DNA of 64,000 bases from positions 42,036 to 106,035 of the forward strand of contig NZ_BJWH01000015.1 of NCBI RefSeq assembly GCF_007990265.1, in the 5' to 3' direction. The stretch comes from Cellulomonas terrae. Lineage in GTDB: Bacteria > Actinomycetota > Actinomycetes > Actinomycetales > Cellulomonadaceae. This document shows, piece after piece, positions 25,031 through 32,428 of the stretch. The notes beneath the pieces were generated by a model. That model was not told where the DNA came from. It searched no databases and was given only the letters and a program-made list of their open reading frames with translations. Numbering within the stretch: position 1 is the first letter of the stretch; every line of letters begins with the position of its first letter. The translations under genes were made by a program, and so were the position numbers.

Positions 25031-25678
25031 TCACATGTCGCGGTAGCGCACCGCCCGGGCCAGCGCGGCGCGCAGCCCGTCGGCGTCGAACCGCTGCACG
25101 TACGCCGCGGTGTCGCGCTGGTAGCGCCAGCCCTCCGCGAGCGGGCCCACGTCGACCGTGTCGAAGCCCAGCTCGTCGATGAGCTCCGCCACCGCGGCGC
25201 GAGCGTCGTCGGAGTCGCCGGCCACCGCGAGCGCGCGACGGTCCGGCGTACCGGCGGGGGCGCCCTGCGTGGCGAGGTCAGCGGACGTGATGTGGTTGAA
25301 CGCCTTGACGACGTGCGACGTCGGCAGGTGGGTCTGCAGGAGCTCCGAGACGGTCGTCGACTCGTCGTCGAGGGCCGGGATCTGACCGTCCCGCTGCGGG
25401 TAGTAGTTGTTGGTGTCGATGACGACCTTGCCGGCCAGGGGCTCGACAGGGACGTCCTTGACGTTCTTGGTCGGGATGGTCACGACGACCACGTCGCCGG
25501 CCTCGGCGGCCTCCGCGGACGTGCCGGCCCGCGCCCGGTCGCCGAGCTGGTCCACCAGGTCGGTCAGGGTCTCCGGGCCGCGGGAGTTGCTGACGACGAC
25601 GTCGTAGCCCTGGGTGATCGCGAGCTGCGCGAGGGTGCCGCCGATGTGGCCGGCGCCGATGAATCCGATAGTGGTCAT
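25031..25678 (-). CDS. NADPH-dependent F420 reductase-like oxidoreductase
   Basis: The 215-residue protein begins with a dinucleotide-binding motif (TIGFIGAGHIGGTLAQLA) and has the SNSRGPETL segment that binds the NADP phosphate. The pattern NNYYPQRDGQI and the FNHI motif match F420H2:NADP oxidoreductase-like (Fno/NADP_oxido) proteins. A deazaflavin-type oxidoreductase gene at 37096 makes use of F420 in this organism plausible. Some family members do not use F420, so specificity is open. ATG 25678 is the start. Confidence 0.87.
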   Translation of the reverse strand: MTTIGFIGAGHIGGTLAQLAITQGYDVVVSNSRGPETLTDLVDQLGDRARAGTSAEAAEAGDVVVVTIPTKNVKDVPVEPLAGKVVIDTNNYYPQRDGQIPALDDESTTVSELLQTHLPTSHVVKAFNHITSADLATQGAPAGTPDRRALAVAGDSDDARAAVAELIDELGFDTVDVGPLAEGWRYQRDTAAYVQRFDADGLRAALARAVRYRDM

Positions 25679-25730
25679 GGTGGTGGGCAACCTCCGCTGG
25701 CGTTCCTGTGTTCCCGCGTAGCCTCGGCGG

Positions 25731-26255
25731 GTGACGCGTTCCGCCCCGCACCCGTGGCACGGCACCCCGGTGCCCGGCACGCCGACGGTGGTCGTCGGGG
25801 TGCTGCCGAGGCAGTCGCCCACTGTCGTCCTCGGTGCGGCTGCGCTGGCCCGCGCGATGGGCGCCTCGCTCGTGTGCGTCTGGGCCGACCCCGCGCGGAC
25901 CCTCGTCGCCGAGGAGCCGGACGGCACCCTCGTCACCACCCCGCTGGACCCGGACCACGCCGACAGACTCGACGGCGACGGAGTCGCGGAGACCGCGATG
26001 GCGGAGCAGCTCGCGGCTCATCTCGAGGGCTCGGGCGTCACCTGGCGCTTCGTCTACACGGTGGGCGAGGCGTCCCGGGCCCTGGCCCGGGTCGCGCGGG
26101 AGACCGGTGCGGCGCAGATCGTGATCGGCAGCCGGCGTCCCGGCGTCGGTGGCTGGATGAACCACCTGATCGGCGGTTCGACGGCAGGTCGCCTCGCGCA
26201 CACCCAGCCGTTCCCGGTCACGATCGTCCCGGTGTCGCCGGAGGGGGCCCCGTGA
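25731..26255 (+). CDS. Universal stress protein (UspA family)
   Basis: This 174-residue protein has a single Usp domain (VVVGVLPRQSPTVVLGAAAL at the N-terminus) and the C-terminal ATP-binding loop GSRRPGVGGWMNHLIGGSTA followed by PFPVTIVP. It starts at GTG 25731. Its stop overlaps the first crcB gene (GTGA), so it heads a three-gene operon with two fluoride channel subunits. Confidence 0.92.
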   Translation: MTRSAPHPWHGTPVPGTPTVVVGVLPRQSPTVVLGAAALARAMGASLVCVWADPARTLVAEEPDGTLVTTPLDPDHADRLDGDGVAETAMAEQLAAHLEGSGVTWRFVYTVGEASRALARVARETGAAQIVIGSRRPGVGGWMNHLIGGSTAGRLAHTQPFPVTIVPVSPEGAP

Positions 26256-26701
26256 CCCGACCGCCGCACCTCGACCCGCGTCTGGTCGCGGTCGTCGCGG
26301 TCGGCGGTGCCGTGGGGACGGCCGTGAGGTGGGTCCTGACGCAGACGATCGGGACCTCGCCGTCGGGGTGGCCGACGGCGACGTTCGTCGAGAACCTGCT
26401 GGGTTCCCTGCTCCTCGGTGCGCTGCTCGAGGCGCTGCTCCGCCGAGGGGAGGAGTCGCGGCGGGGGCGCCTGGTCCGGCTCGCCGCGGGGACCGGGGTG
26501 CTCGGCGGGTTCACGACGTTCAGCAGCCTCGCCATCGAGATCGAGCGGCTGCTCGCCGCGGGCCAGGTGACCATGGGGCTGCTCTACGGCGTGCTGAGCG
26601 TGGTGCTCGGGCTGGTCGCGTGCGTCGCCGGGATCGTCCTCGCCTCCCGGCACCACCGGTGGCGGCACCAGCGGCTGCCGGGCCCGGACGAGGCGTCGTG
26701 A
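26252..26701 (+). CDS. crcB: Fluoride channel subunit CrcB/Fluc (first)
   Basis: The 149-residue protein has four hydrophobic helices and the Fluc motifs GGAVGTAVRWVL near the start, TFVENLLGSLLLGALL in helix 2 and GVLGGFTTFSSLAIE in helix 3, which holds the Na+ site and the phenylalanine track. In this copy the helix-2 Asn is present (EN-LLGS). Coupled by GTGA overlaps to usp and the second crcB. Paired small CrcB proteins usually form a heterodimer exporting fluoride. Confidence 0.94.
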   Translation: MTRPPHLDPRLVAVVAVGGAVGTAVRWVLTQTIGTSPSGWPTATFVENLLGSLLLGALLEALLRRGEESRRGRLVRLAAGTGVLGGFTTFSSLAIEIERLLAAGQVTMGLLYGVLSVVLGLVACVAGIVLASRHHRWRHQRLPGPDEAS

Positions 26702-27063
26702 TCCTGCTGCTGGTGGCCGCCCTCGGCGGTGTGGGTGCGGCGGCACGGTTCGTCGTCGACGGTGCGGTGCGCACCCGTTGGACGCGCACGTTCCCGCTGG
26801 CGACCCTGGTGGTCAACGTGAGCGGCTCGCTCCTGATCGGCCTGCTCACGGGCGCCCATCTCTTCCACGACCTCGGACCGACCTGGCTCGCCGTCGCGGC
26901 GACCGGCTTCTGCGGCGGGTACACCACGTTCTCGACCGCGATGGTGGAGACCGTCCGGCTGGTGGAGGCGGGGGAGGTGCGCCGTGCGACCGCGAACGCG
27001 CTCGGTTCCCTGCTGCTGTGTGTCGCGGCCGCGTCGCTGGGTGTCGGAGTCATGGCCCTCTAG
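26698..27063 (+). CDS. crcB: Fluoride channel subunit CrcB/Fluc (second)
   Basis: The 121-residue protein starts with GTG 26698, which overlaps the stop of the first subunit. It has GGVGAAARFVVDG, LATLVVNVSGSLLIGLL (the helix-2 Asn) and GFCGGYTTFSTAMVE. Four membrane helices are visible. It completes the Fluc heterodimer. I see no fluoride riboswitch ahead of the operon. Confidence 0.94.
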   Translation: MILLLVAALGGVGAAARFVVDGAVRTRWTRTFPLATLVVNVSGSLLIGLLTGAHLFHDLGPTWLAVAATGFCGGYTTFSTAMVETVRLVEAGEVRRATANALGSLLLCVAAASLGVGVMAL

Positions 27064-27064
27064 C

Positions 27065-27076
27065 GCACGACCGTGC
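27065..27076 (+). promoter_or_regulatory. GCACG-AC-CGTGC palindrome before a TetR gene
   Basis: A 12-base palindrome with a 2-base centre lies 21 bases before the TetR start. A near copy with one changed base (GCACGACCGTTC, 27730-27741) occurs inside the 5' end of the next gene. Both are candidate binding sites for this TetR protein. Confidence 0.5.
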
Positions 27077-27097
27077 TCTTTGTGGTAGTCATGTGCC

Positions 27098-27682
27098 ATG
27101 AGCAAGGGCGACGCCACGCGGCAGGCGGTGATCGACCAGGCGGTCGAGATCGCCGGGCGCCTCGGCGTGGCCGGTCTGACCATCGGCACCCTGGCCAGCG
27201 CGAGCGGGCTGTCGAAGAGCGGGCTCTACGCGCACTTCCGGTCCAAGGAGGCGCTCCAGCTCGCGGTCCTGGGCAGCGCTCGCGAGCACTTCGTCGACCA
27301 GGTGATCCGGCCGGCGCTCGCGGCCCCGCGCGGCGAGCCGCGGGTCCGCACCCTGTTCGAGCGGTGGCTGGTCACGTCGTCGTCCGGCGCGTCGGGCTGC
27401 CTGTTCGTCTCGGCGGCCGCGGAGTTCGACGACCAGCCGGGGCCCGTCCGTGACCTGGTGGTCAAGGACCACTGGGACCTGCTCGACTCGCTCGCGCAGA
27501 TGTACCGCTCGGGAGCCAAGGACGGGGCGTTCCGCGACGACCTGGCGCCCGAGCAGTTCGCGCACGACCTGCACGGGCTGATGCTCGCGCACTTCCACGC
27601 GTGCAGGCTCCTGCACGACCCGGCCGCCGAGGCCCACACCCGGTACACCTTCGAGCGGCTGCTCCAGTCGCTCCTGCGCTGA
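27098..27682 (+). CDS. TetR/AcrR-family transcriptional regulator
   Basis: The 194-residue protein has an HTH at residues 8-55 (TIGTLASASGLSKSGLYAHF) and a C-terminal domain with SSGASGCLFVSAAAEFDDQPG, seen in TetR proteins linked to alpha/beta hydrolases. It is followed after 22 bases by such a hydrolase. It probably controls itself and the hydrolase in response to a lipophilic compound. Confidence 0.93.
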   Translation: MSKGDATRQAVIDQAVEIAGRLGVAGLTIGTLASASGLSKSGLYAHFRSKEALQLAVLGSAREHFVDQVIRPALAAPRGEPRVRTLFERWLVTSSSGASGCLFVSAAAEFDDQPGPVRDLVVKDHWDLLDSLAQMYRSGAKDGAFRDDLAPEQFAHDLHGLMLAHFHACRLLHDPAAEAHTRYTFERLLQSLLR

Positions 27683-27704
27683 CCCCATCCCTGGAGGACC
27701 TCTC

Positions 27705-28574
27705 ATGGCCGCATCGTCGCCCGAAAAAAGCACGACCGTTCGTACGCAGCTCCCGCCGATCCCGCCCGCCGTCCGCTCCGTCGTCGGCGCGCTCGACCGC
27801 GTCGCGCCCGAGCTCGTGGCCCGCGCCGCGCTCCGCCTGTGGTGCACGCCCACCCGCACCAAGGACCGCACGACGATCCCCGGCGGCACCGCCTTCCGCA
27901 GCGGCCCGATCGCCGGGCAGATCTTCGGCGACGGCCCGACCGTCTACCTGGTGCACGGCTGGGGCGGCCACCGTGGGCAGCTGCGCCCGCTCGTCGGGCC
28001 GCTGGTGGACGCCGGCCTGCGCGTCGTCGCCTACGACGCGCCCGCGCACGGCGAGTCCGGCCCGGGCGAGCTCGGCGGACGGCGCACGACGCTGCCCGAG
28101 ATGATGTCCGCGCTCGACACCGTGATCGCCGCGCACGGACCGGCCCGTGCGGTCGTCGCCCACTCGATGGGGGCCGCCGCGAGCGCGCTCGCCGTCCTCG
28201 ACGGCACCCCCACCGAACGCCTCGTCCTGGTCACCCCGCTGGCCGACCCCACCACCTACATCGAGGGCTTCGCACACACGCTCGGCTTCAGCGAGCGGAC
28301 CCGGCACCGGTTCGAGGTCCGCATGCAGGTCCTCGCGTCACGCCGCCTGGCGGACCTCGACGTCCCGCTGCGGGCCGCCAACACGGGTCGACCGCTGCCC
28401 GTCACGCTCGTGCTCAGCGACCGGGACGACAAAGAGGCCGACCACGCCGACGGCGCTCGCATCGCCCGCGCCTGGCCGGGCGCCGAGCTGGTGATGAGCG
28501 AGGGGTTGGGGCACCGGCGGATCCTGCGCGACGACGAGACGATCAAGCGGATCGTCGCGCACGTGGCGAGCTGA
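27705..28574 (+). CDS. Alpha/beta hydrolase
   Basis: The 289-residue protein has the oxyanion-hole motif VHGWGGHRGQ (about residue 85), the nucleophile elbow AHSMGA (Ser at about residue 148), an acid around LSDRDDKEAD and the catalytic His in GLGHRRIL. ATG 27705 follows GGAGG. The first 25 residues are a polar leader. It is likely an esterase or lipase-like enzyme; substrate unknown. Confidence 0.92.
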   Translation: MAASSPEKSTTVRTQLPPIPPAVRSVVGALDRVAPELVARAALRLWCTPTRTKDRTTIPGGTAFRSGPIAGQIFGDGPTVYLVHGWGGHRGQLRPLVGPLVDAGLRVVAYDAPAHGESGPGELGGRRTTLPEMMSALDTVIAAHGPARAVVAHSMGAAASALAVLDGTPTERLVLVTPLADPTTYIEGFAHTLGFSERTRHRFEVRMQVLASRRLADLDVPLRAANTGRPLPVTLVLSDRDDKEADHADGARIARAWPGAELVMSEGLGHRRILRDDETIKRIVAHVAS

Positions 28575-28581
28575 CGGACGG

Positions 28582-29493
28582 TCAGAACTCGCCGATCGTG
28601 CCCTCGGCCGCTCGCAGGAACGCGTCCACGCCGACGGGCTCGAGCCGATCCAGGACGGTGGTCGCGTCGGCGTCGTCGAGCCGGAACGACTCCACGCGCC
28701 ACTCGACCTCGCCGACCCGGACGAACACGTACCCGCGCTCGCTGCGCGTGACGTCCCCGTGGGCTCCCCGGCCGATCACCGTGCACGTCGGCTCGGTGCC
28801 CAGCGGGGTGCAGTCGGTCGGAGTGGTGTCGACCGTGACGGAGTAGTTGTCCTCGTCCGGCGTTCCAGCGTCGCGCCGCCACTGCATCCCGAGCGGCAGA
28901 CCGGACCCGCGGGAGTGCACGGACGTGGTCAGGTACACCCACCCCCCGGGCAGGGGGCTGTCGAGCGAGCGTCCGTCGGTCAAAGGGAGCGCACCCTCGA
29001 ACCGCTCGAGCTCGGCACGCCGGTCCTGGTCGTGGCTCCACCGCTGCGTCCCGGTGTGGACGAGCCCGAGCACCACCGCCGCGACGACGACGACGGCGGC
29101 CCACCTCCGTCGCAGGTGGCCGGTCACCACGAGCGGGAGCAGCACCGTCAGGCTCAGCAGGCACAGCTTCGTGGCCGGTCCGCCCCATGCGAGCGGTCCG
29201 ACGGTCACGGCCAGCGCCGCGAGCGGACCGACGACGGCGGCGAGGACCGCCCGCCCCCGCTGCCCCCGGGGCAACGCCCGCCCGAAGGCGACCGACGCCG
29301 TGACGACGAGGGCGACCACGCCCAGCACCCCCGCGACGGCCATGCCCAGCAGGAGGATCCCGAGCCCGTCGAAGCCCTCCGCCCGCCGCGCGAGCGACGA
29401 CGCGGGGAACGCCACGGCGACGGCGACGACGGTGGGCACGACGAGGGTGAGCACGGACGCGCGCAGCACGTCCCGACGAGTCCCCACAGGCAT
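28582..29493 (-). CDS. Membrane protein of unknown function
   Basis: The 303-residue product has five hydrophobic helices in residues 10-170 (for example LTLVVPTVVAVAVAFPASSL, LLLGMAVAGVLGVVALVV, WAAVVVVAAVVLGLVHTG) and an extracytoplasmic C-terminal domain of about 130 residues with two Cys (TDCTPLGTEPTCTV) that could form a disulfide. I recognise no family. ATG 29493 is the start. It ends 7 bases from the end of the converging hydrolase gene. Confidence 0.78.
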   Translation of the reverse strand: MPVGTRRDVLRASVLTLVVPTVVAVAVAFPASSLARRAEGFDGLGILLLGMAVAGVLGVVALVVTASVAFGRALPRGQRGRAVLAAVVGPLAALAVTVGPLAWGGPATKLCLLSLTVLLPLVVTGHLRRRWAAVVVVAAVVLGLVHTGTQRWSHDQDRRAELERFEGALPLTDGRSLDSPLPGGWVYLTTSVHSRGSGLPLGMQWRRDAGTPDEDNYSVTVDTTPTDCTPLGTEPTCTVIGRGAHGDVTRSERGYVFVRVGEVEWRVESFRLDDADATTVLDRLEPVGVDAFLRAAEGTIGEF

Positions 29494-29577
29494 CCGCGGA
29501 ACATAGCAGCGCCCTGGTGGCCGACCGGCTACCGCGCGGGTCGCCGGCGCCGAGCTCCAGGCGCCGGTCACCCGCGG

Positions 29578-29757
29578 TCAGCTGTCGCAGGAGCAGACGA
29601 GGTTGCGCTCGAGCACCTGGTCGCCGAGCTCCGGCCGCGCCCAGGCCTCGGCCGCGGCGCGGTCGGCGAACGTCCGCGGCGCGAGGCGCCCGTCGGCCAT
29701 CATCACGACGGCCTCGATCTGCTCGCGCGGGTCGGTCCAGGTGGGGTTGCTGGTCAT
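29578..29757 (-). CDS. Small hypothetical protein ending in CSCDS
   Basis: This 59-residue soluble protein starts at ATG 29757 after GAGAGGAGC and ends with LVCSCDS. It has a DGRLAPRTFADRAAAEAWAR core. I do not recognise it. Good ribosome site and codon use support it as a real gene. A 37-base gap separates it from the stop of the APC permease upstream on the same strand. Confidence 0.65.
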   Translation of the reverse strand: MTSNPTWTDPREQIEAVVMMADGRLAPRTFADRAAAEAWARPELGDQVLERNLVCSCDS

Positions 29758-29794
29758 GGGGGCTCCTCTCGTCAGGGTCAACCACCGCTGCCGG

Positions 29795-31042
29795 TCAGTT
29801 GTTTCTCGGCGGGAGGCGGTCCGTGCTCCGGCGGTGGACCGCCCAGACGGTCGCGCCGGCGAGGGCGACAGCCAGGCCGCCCAGGATCGACGGCAGCGGC
29901 AGCGTCACGGCCAGGACCACGCAGCCGACCAGCCCCAGCACGGACACCCACCGGGGCGGGCGCCCCTCGTCCGGCCCGAGCCGCAGCGCGGAGGCGTTCG
30001 TCAGGGCGTAGTAGGTGAGCACGCCGAACGACGAGAACCCGATCGCGCCCCGCACGTCCAGGGTGGCGACGAGCACGATCACGACGGCCGCGACGGCGAG
30101 CTCTGCGCGGTACGGCACCCCGTGCCGCGCGTCGACGGCGGCGAGGAACGGGGGCAGCTCGCGCCGTCGCGCCATCGCCAGGGTCGTCCGTGACACCCCG
30201 AGCACCAGTGCGAGCAGTGCGCCCAGCGACGCGACGGCCGCGCCGACCTGGACGACAGGGCTCAGGTCGGCGAATGACCCGGCCTCCACCACCGCGCGCA
30301 GCGGAGCGGCGGTCGCGGCGAGCGCGTCGGGGCCGACGGCGAGGAGGGCGCTCACCCCGACGACGAGGTACACGACGAGGACGATCCCGAGCGCGAGCGG
30401 GATCGCGCGCGGGATCGTCCGGCGCGGGTCGACGACCTCCTCGCCCAACGTGGCGATCCGGGCGTAGCCCGCGAACGCGAAGAACAGCAGGCCCGCGGAC
30501 TGCAGCACCCCGCCGGGGTCCACACCGGTGAGGTTCGCGGTCGACGCCGTGCCCCCCGTCAGCGCCGCCACGACGACCACGGCGAGCGTGACGAGCGTGA
30601 GCACCACGATCAGGAGGCTCACGCGGGTGGACCGCTGGACGCCGCGGTAGCTCAGGGCGGTGACGGCGACCACCGCGAGCACCCCGACGAGCCGGGTCTG
30701 CCCGGGTGCGGCGTAGCTGGCGAAGGTGAGCGCCATGGCCGCACAGCTCGCGGTCTTGCCGACGACGAACGACCAGCCCGCCTGGAACCCCCAGAACCGG
30801 CCGAGGCGTTCCCGGGCGTACACGTAGGTGCCGCCCGACTCGGGGTGCACCGCCGCCAGGCGTGCCGACGAGGTCGCGTTGCAGAACGCGACGACCGCGG
30901 CGATGCCGAGCCCGATCAGCAGCCCCGTGCCTGCTGCCTGCGCGGCGGGCGCGAACGCCGCGAACACCCCCGCGCCGAGCATGGCGCCGAGCCCGACCAC
31001 GACCGCGTCGGTGACCCCCAGCCGTCGGACGAGGGCGGTCAC
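29795..31042 (-). CDS. APC-superfamily permease in an arsenic-type operon
   Basis: The 415-residue protein has about twelve membrane helices and the APC helix-1 motif (VVVGLGAMLGAGVFAAFAPA) and helix-3 region (ESGGTYVYARERLGRFWGFQ). It is an amino acid/polyamine/organocation-type secondary transporter. GTG 31042 overlaps the arsC stop (GTGA), so it is translated with the arsenate reductase genes. No ArsB or Acr3 pump is present, so it may supply the transport step, but this is inference; it could also import an amino acid. Confidence 0.88.
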   Translation of the reverse strand: MTALVRRLGVTDAVVVGLGAMLGAGVFAAFAPAAQAAGTGLLIGLGIAAVVAFCNATSSARLAAVHPESGGTYVYARERLGRFWGFQAGWSFVVGKTASCAAMALTFASYAAPGQTRLVGVLAVVAVTALSYRGVQRSTRVSLLIVVLTLVTLAVVVVAALTGGTASTANLTGVDPGGVLQSAGLLFFAFAGYARIATLGEEVVDPRRTIPRAIPLALGIVLVVYLVVGVSALLAVGPDALAATAAPLRAVVEAGSFADLSPVVQVGAAVASLGALLALVLGVSRTTLAMARRRELPPFLAAVDARHGVPYRAELAVAAVVIVLVATLDVRGAIGFSSFGVLTYYALTNASALRLGPDEGRPPRWVSVLGLVGCVVLAVTLPLPSILGGLAVALAGATVWAVHRRSTDRLPPRNN

Positions 31043-31452
31043 GCGCCGACGGGCTCCACGCCCAGCTCGTCCAGCAGCGTGAGGACCCGGCCGCGGATCT
31101 CGTCGCGGATCGGCCGGACGGAGTCGATGCCCTGCCCTGCCGGGTCCTCGAGCACCCAGTCCTCGTACCGCTTGCCGGGGAAGTACGGGCACGCGTCGCC
31201 GCAGCCCATGGTGACCACCACGTCGGAGGCCTGCACGGCCTCGGTGGTCAGCACCTTCGGCTGCTCGGCGCGGATGTCGACGCCGACCTCCGCCATGGCG
31301 TCGACCGCGACGGGATTGACCTGGTCGGCGGGCATCGAGCCGGCCGAGCGCACCTCGACGGCGCCACCGGACAGCGCGGTGAGGAACCCTGCCGCCATCT
31401 GGGAGCGGCCGGCGTTGTGGACGCAGACGAACAGGACGCTGGGCTTGGTCAT
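31039..31452 (-). CDS. arsC: Arsenate reductase, low-molecular-weight phosphatase type
   Basis: The 137-residue protein has the P-loop C-x5-R (FVCVHNAGRSQMAA, Cys at residue 10), the GSMPAD segment and the family motif VTMGCGDACPYFPGKRYEDW (Cys at about residues 84 and 88) with DPAGQ after it. These are features of thioredoxin- or mycothiol-coupled ArsC proteins. ATG 31452 overlaps the stop of the ArsR-ArsC fusion gene. It should reduce arsenate to arsenite. Confidence 0.93.
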   Translation of the reverse strand: MTKPSVLFVCVHNAGRSQMAAGFLTALSGGAVEVRSAGSMPADQVNPVAVDAMAEVGVDIRAEQPKVLTTEAVQASDVVVTMGCGDACPYFPGKRYEDWVLEDPAGQGIDSVRPIRDEIRGRVLTLLDELGVEPVGA

Positions 31453-32393
31453 GACACTCCTGGGGTTGCGAGGGAGGTGAGCAGGGTGCGGACGCGGGCG
31501 TCGATGTCGGCGCGGATCGCCGTGACGCCCTCGGGGGAGGCCAGCGCGGGGTCGCCCACCGCCCAGTCCTCGTAGCGCGTGCCGGGGTAGACGGGGCAGA
31601 CGTCGCCGCAGCCCATCGTCACGACGACGTCGGCGGCGCGGACGGCGTCGTCGGTGAGCGGCTTGGGGAACCCGTCGGCGCCGAGCGCCTCGAGCTCGGG
31701 GCGGACGTGCGTGTGGACCGCGGGGGCCGGCGCCGACCCGGCCGACCGGGCCAGGACCGTGCCGCCCGCGTGGTGCTGGAGCAGGGCGGCGGCGAGCTGC
31801 GAGCGGCCGGCGTTGGCGACGCAGACGAACAGGACCCGGGGGACGGTGGTGCCGCCCTCGATCCGCACGAGGTCGTCGAGGCGCTGACGGGCGAACCGCT
31901 CCGTCAGGAGGACCAGCCGCTCGCCCAGGCCGGAGGTCCGGGCGAGCGCCGTCGAGGAGTCGCGCACGACGTCCCGGACGCGGGCGGCAACGATCGTGGG
32001 GTACCGCGGTGCGAGGTCGGCGGCGACGCGGTCGAGGTGGTGGTCGAGGTCCGGCACCGGTCCCGTCGGGTGCGGGTCCACGTCGTCGAAGGCCTCCAGG
32101 ACCGCGCGGACCGCACCGCGGTGCTCGGGGGCGAGCCGGTACCAGACCCACGTCCCGCGACGCTCGGCCGTGACGAGGCCGCCGTCCTTGAGGACCTTGA
32201 GGTGGTGGGAGACCGTCGGCTGCGACACCGCCGTGAGCGTGCTGACGTCCTCCACGCACACCTCGCCCCGCGGGCTGGCGGCGATGAGGGAGAGCGCCCG
32301 GACGCGCAGCGGGTCCGCCAGCGCCTTGAGCGTCCGCGCGACCTGGTCGGCGGCGGGGGCGCCCATCGCGGTCGACGCAGCGGGGGAGGGCAC
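31449..32393 (-). CDS. ArsR regulator fused to an ArsC-type phosphatase domain
   Basis: The 314-residue protein has an ArsR HTH (residues 20-100: LKALADPLRVRALSLIAASP, CVEDVSTLTAVSQPTVSHHL), with the metalloid-sensing CVEDV motif containing a single Cys. A helical linker (about 110-175) resembles the three-helix segment seen in some actinobacterial ArsC proteins. The C-terminal LMW-phosphatase domain (190-314) keeps the P-loop CVANAGRSQLAA and VTMGCGDVCPVYPGTRYEDW. GTG 32393 coincides with the predicted transcription start; ATG 32366 is an alternative. Confidence 0.92.
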   Translation of the reverse strand: MPSPAASTAMGAPAADQVARTLKALADPLRVRALSLIAASPRGEVCVEDVSTLTAVSQPTVSHHLKVLKDGGLVTAERRGTWVWYRLAPEHRGAVRAVLEAFDDVDPHPTGPVPDLDHHLDRVAADLAPRYPTIVAARVRDVVRDSSTALARTSGLGERLVLLTERFARQRLDDLVRIEGGTTVPRVLFVCVANAGRSQLAAALLQHHAGGTVLARSAGSAPAPAVHTHVRPELEALGADGFPKPLTDDAVRAADVVVTMGCGDVCPVYPGTRYEDWAVGDPALASPEGVTAIRADIDARVRTLLTSLATPGVS

Positions 32394-32399
32394 GGGCCT

Positions 32400-32428
32400 A
32401 TATTGAAGAACTTCGATACAGACGTCAA
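32400..32428 (-). promoter_or_regulatory. arsR-arsC promoter with operator, leaderless
   Basis: On the minus strand TTGACG (32428-32423) and CAATAT (32405-32400) are 17 bases apart. The spacer and -10 box hold an imperfect inverted repeat, TATCGAAG and CTTCAATA around TT (7 of 8 pairs). The start codon GTG begins 7 bases after the -10 box, so the mRNA should be leaderless. The -35 box overlaps the stop codon of the upstream MFS gene. Confidence 0.75.
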
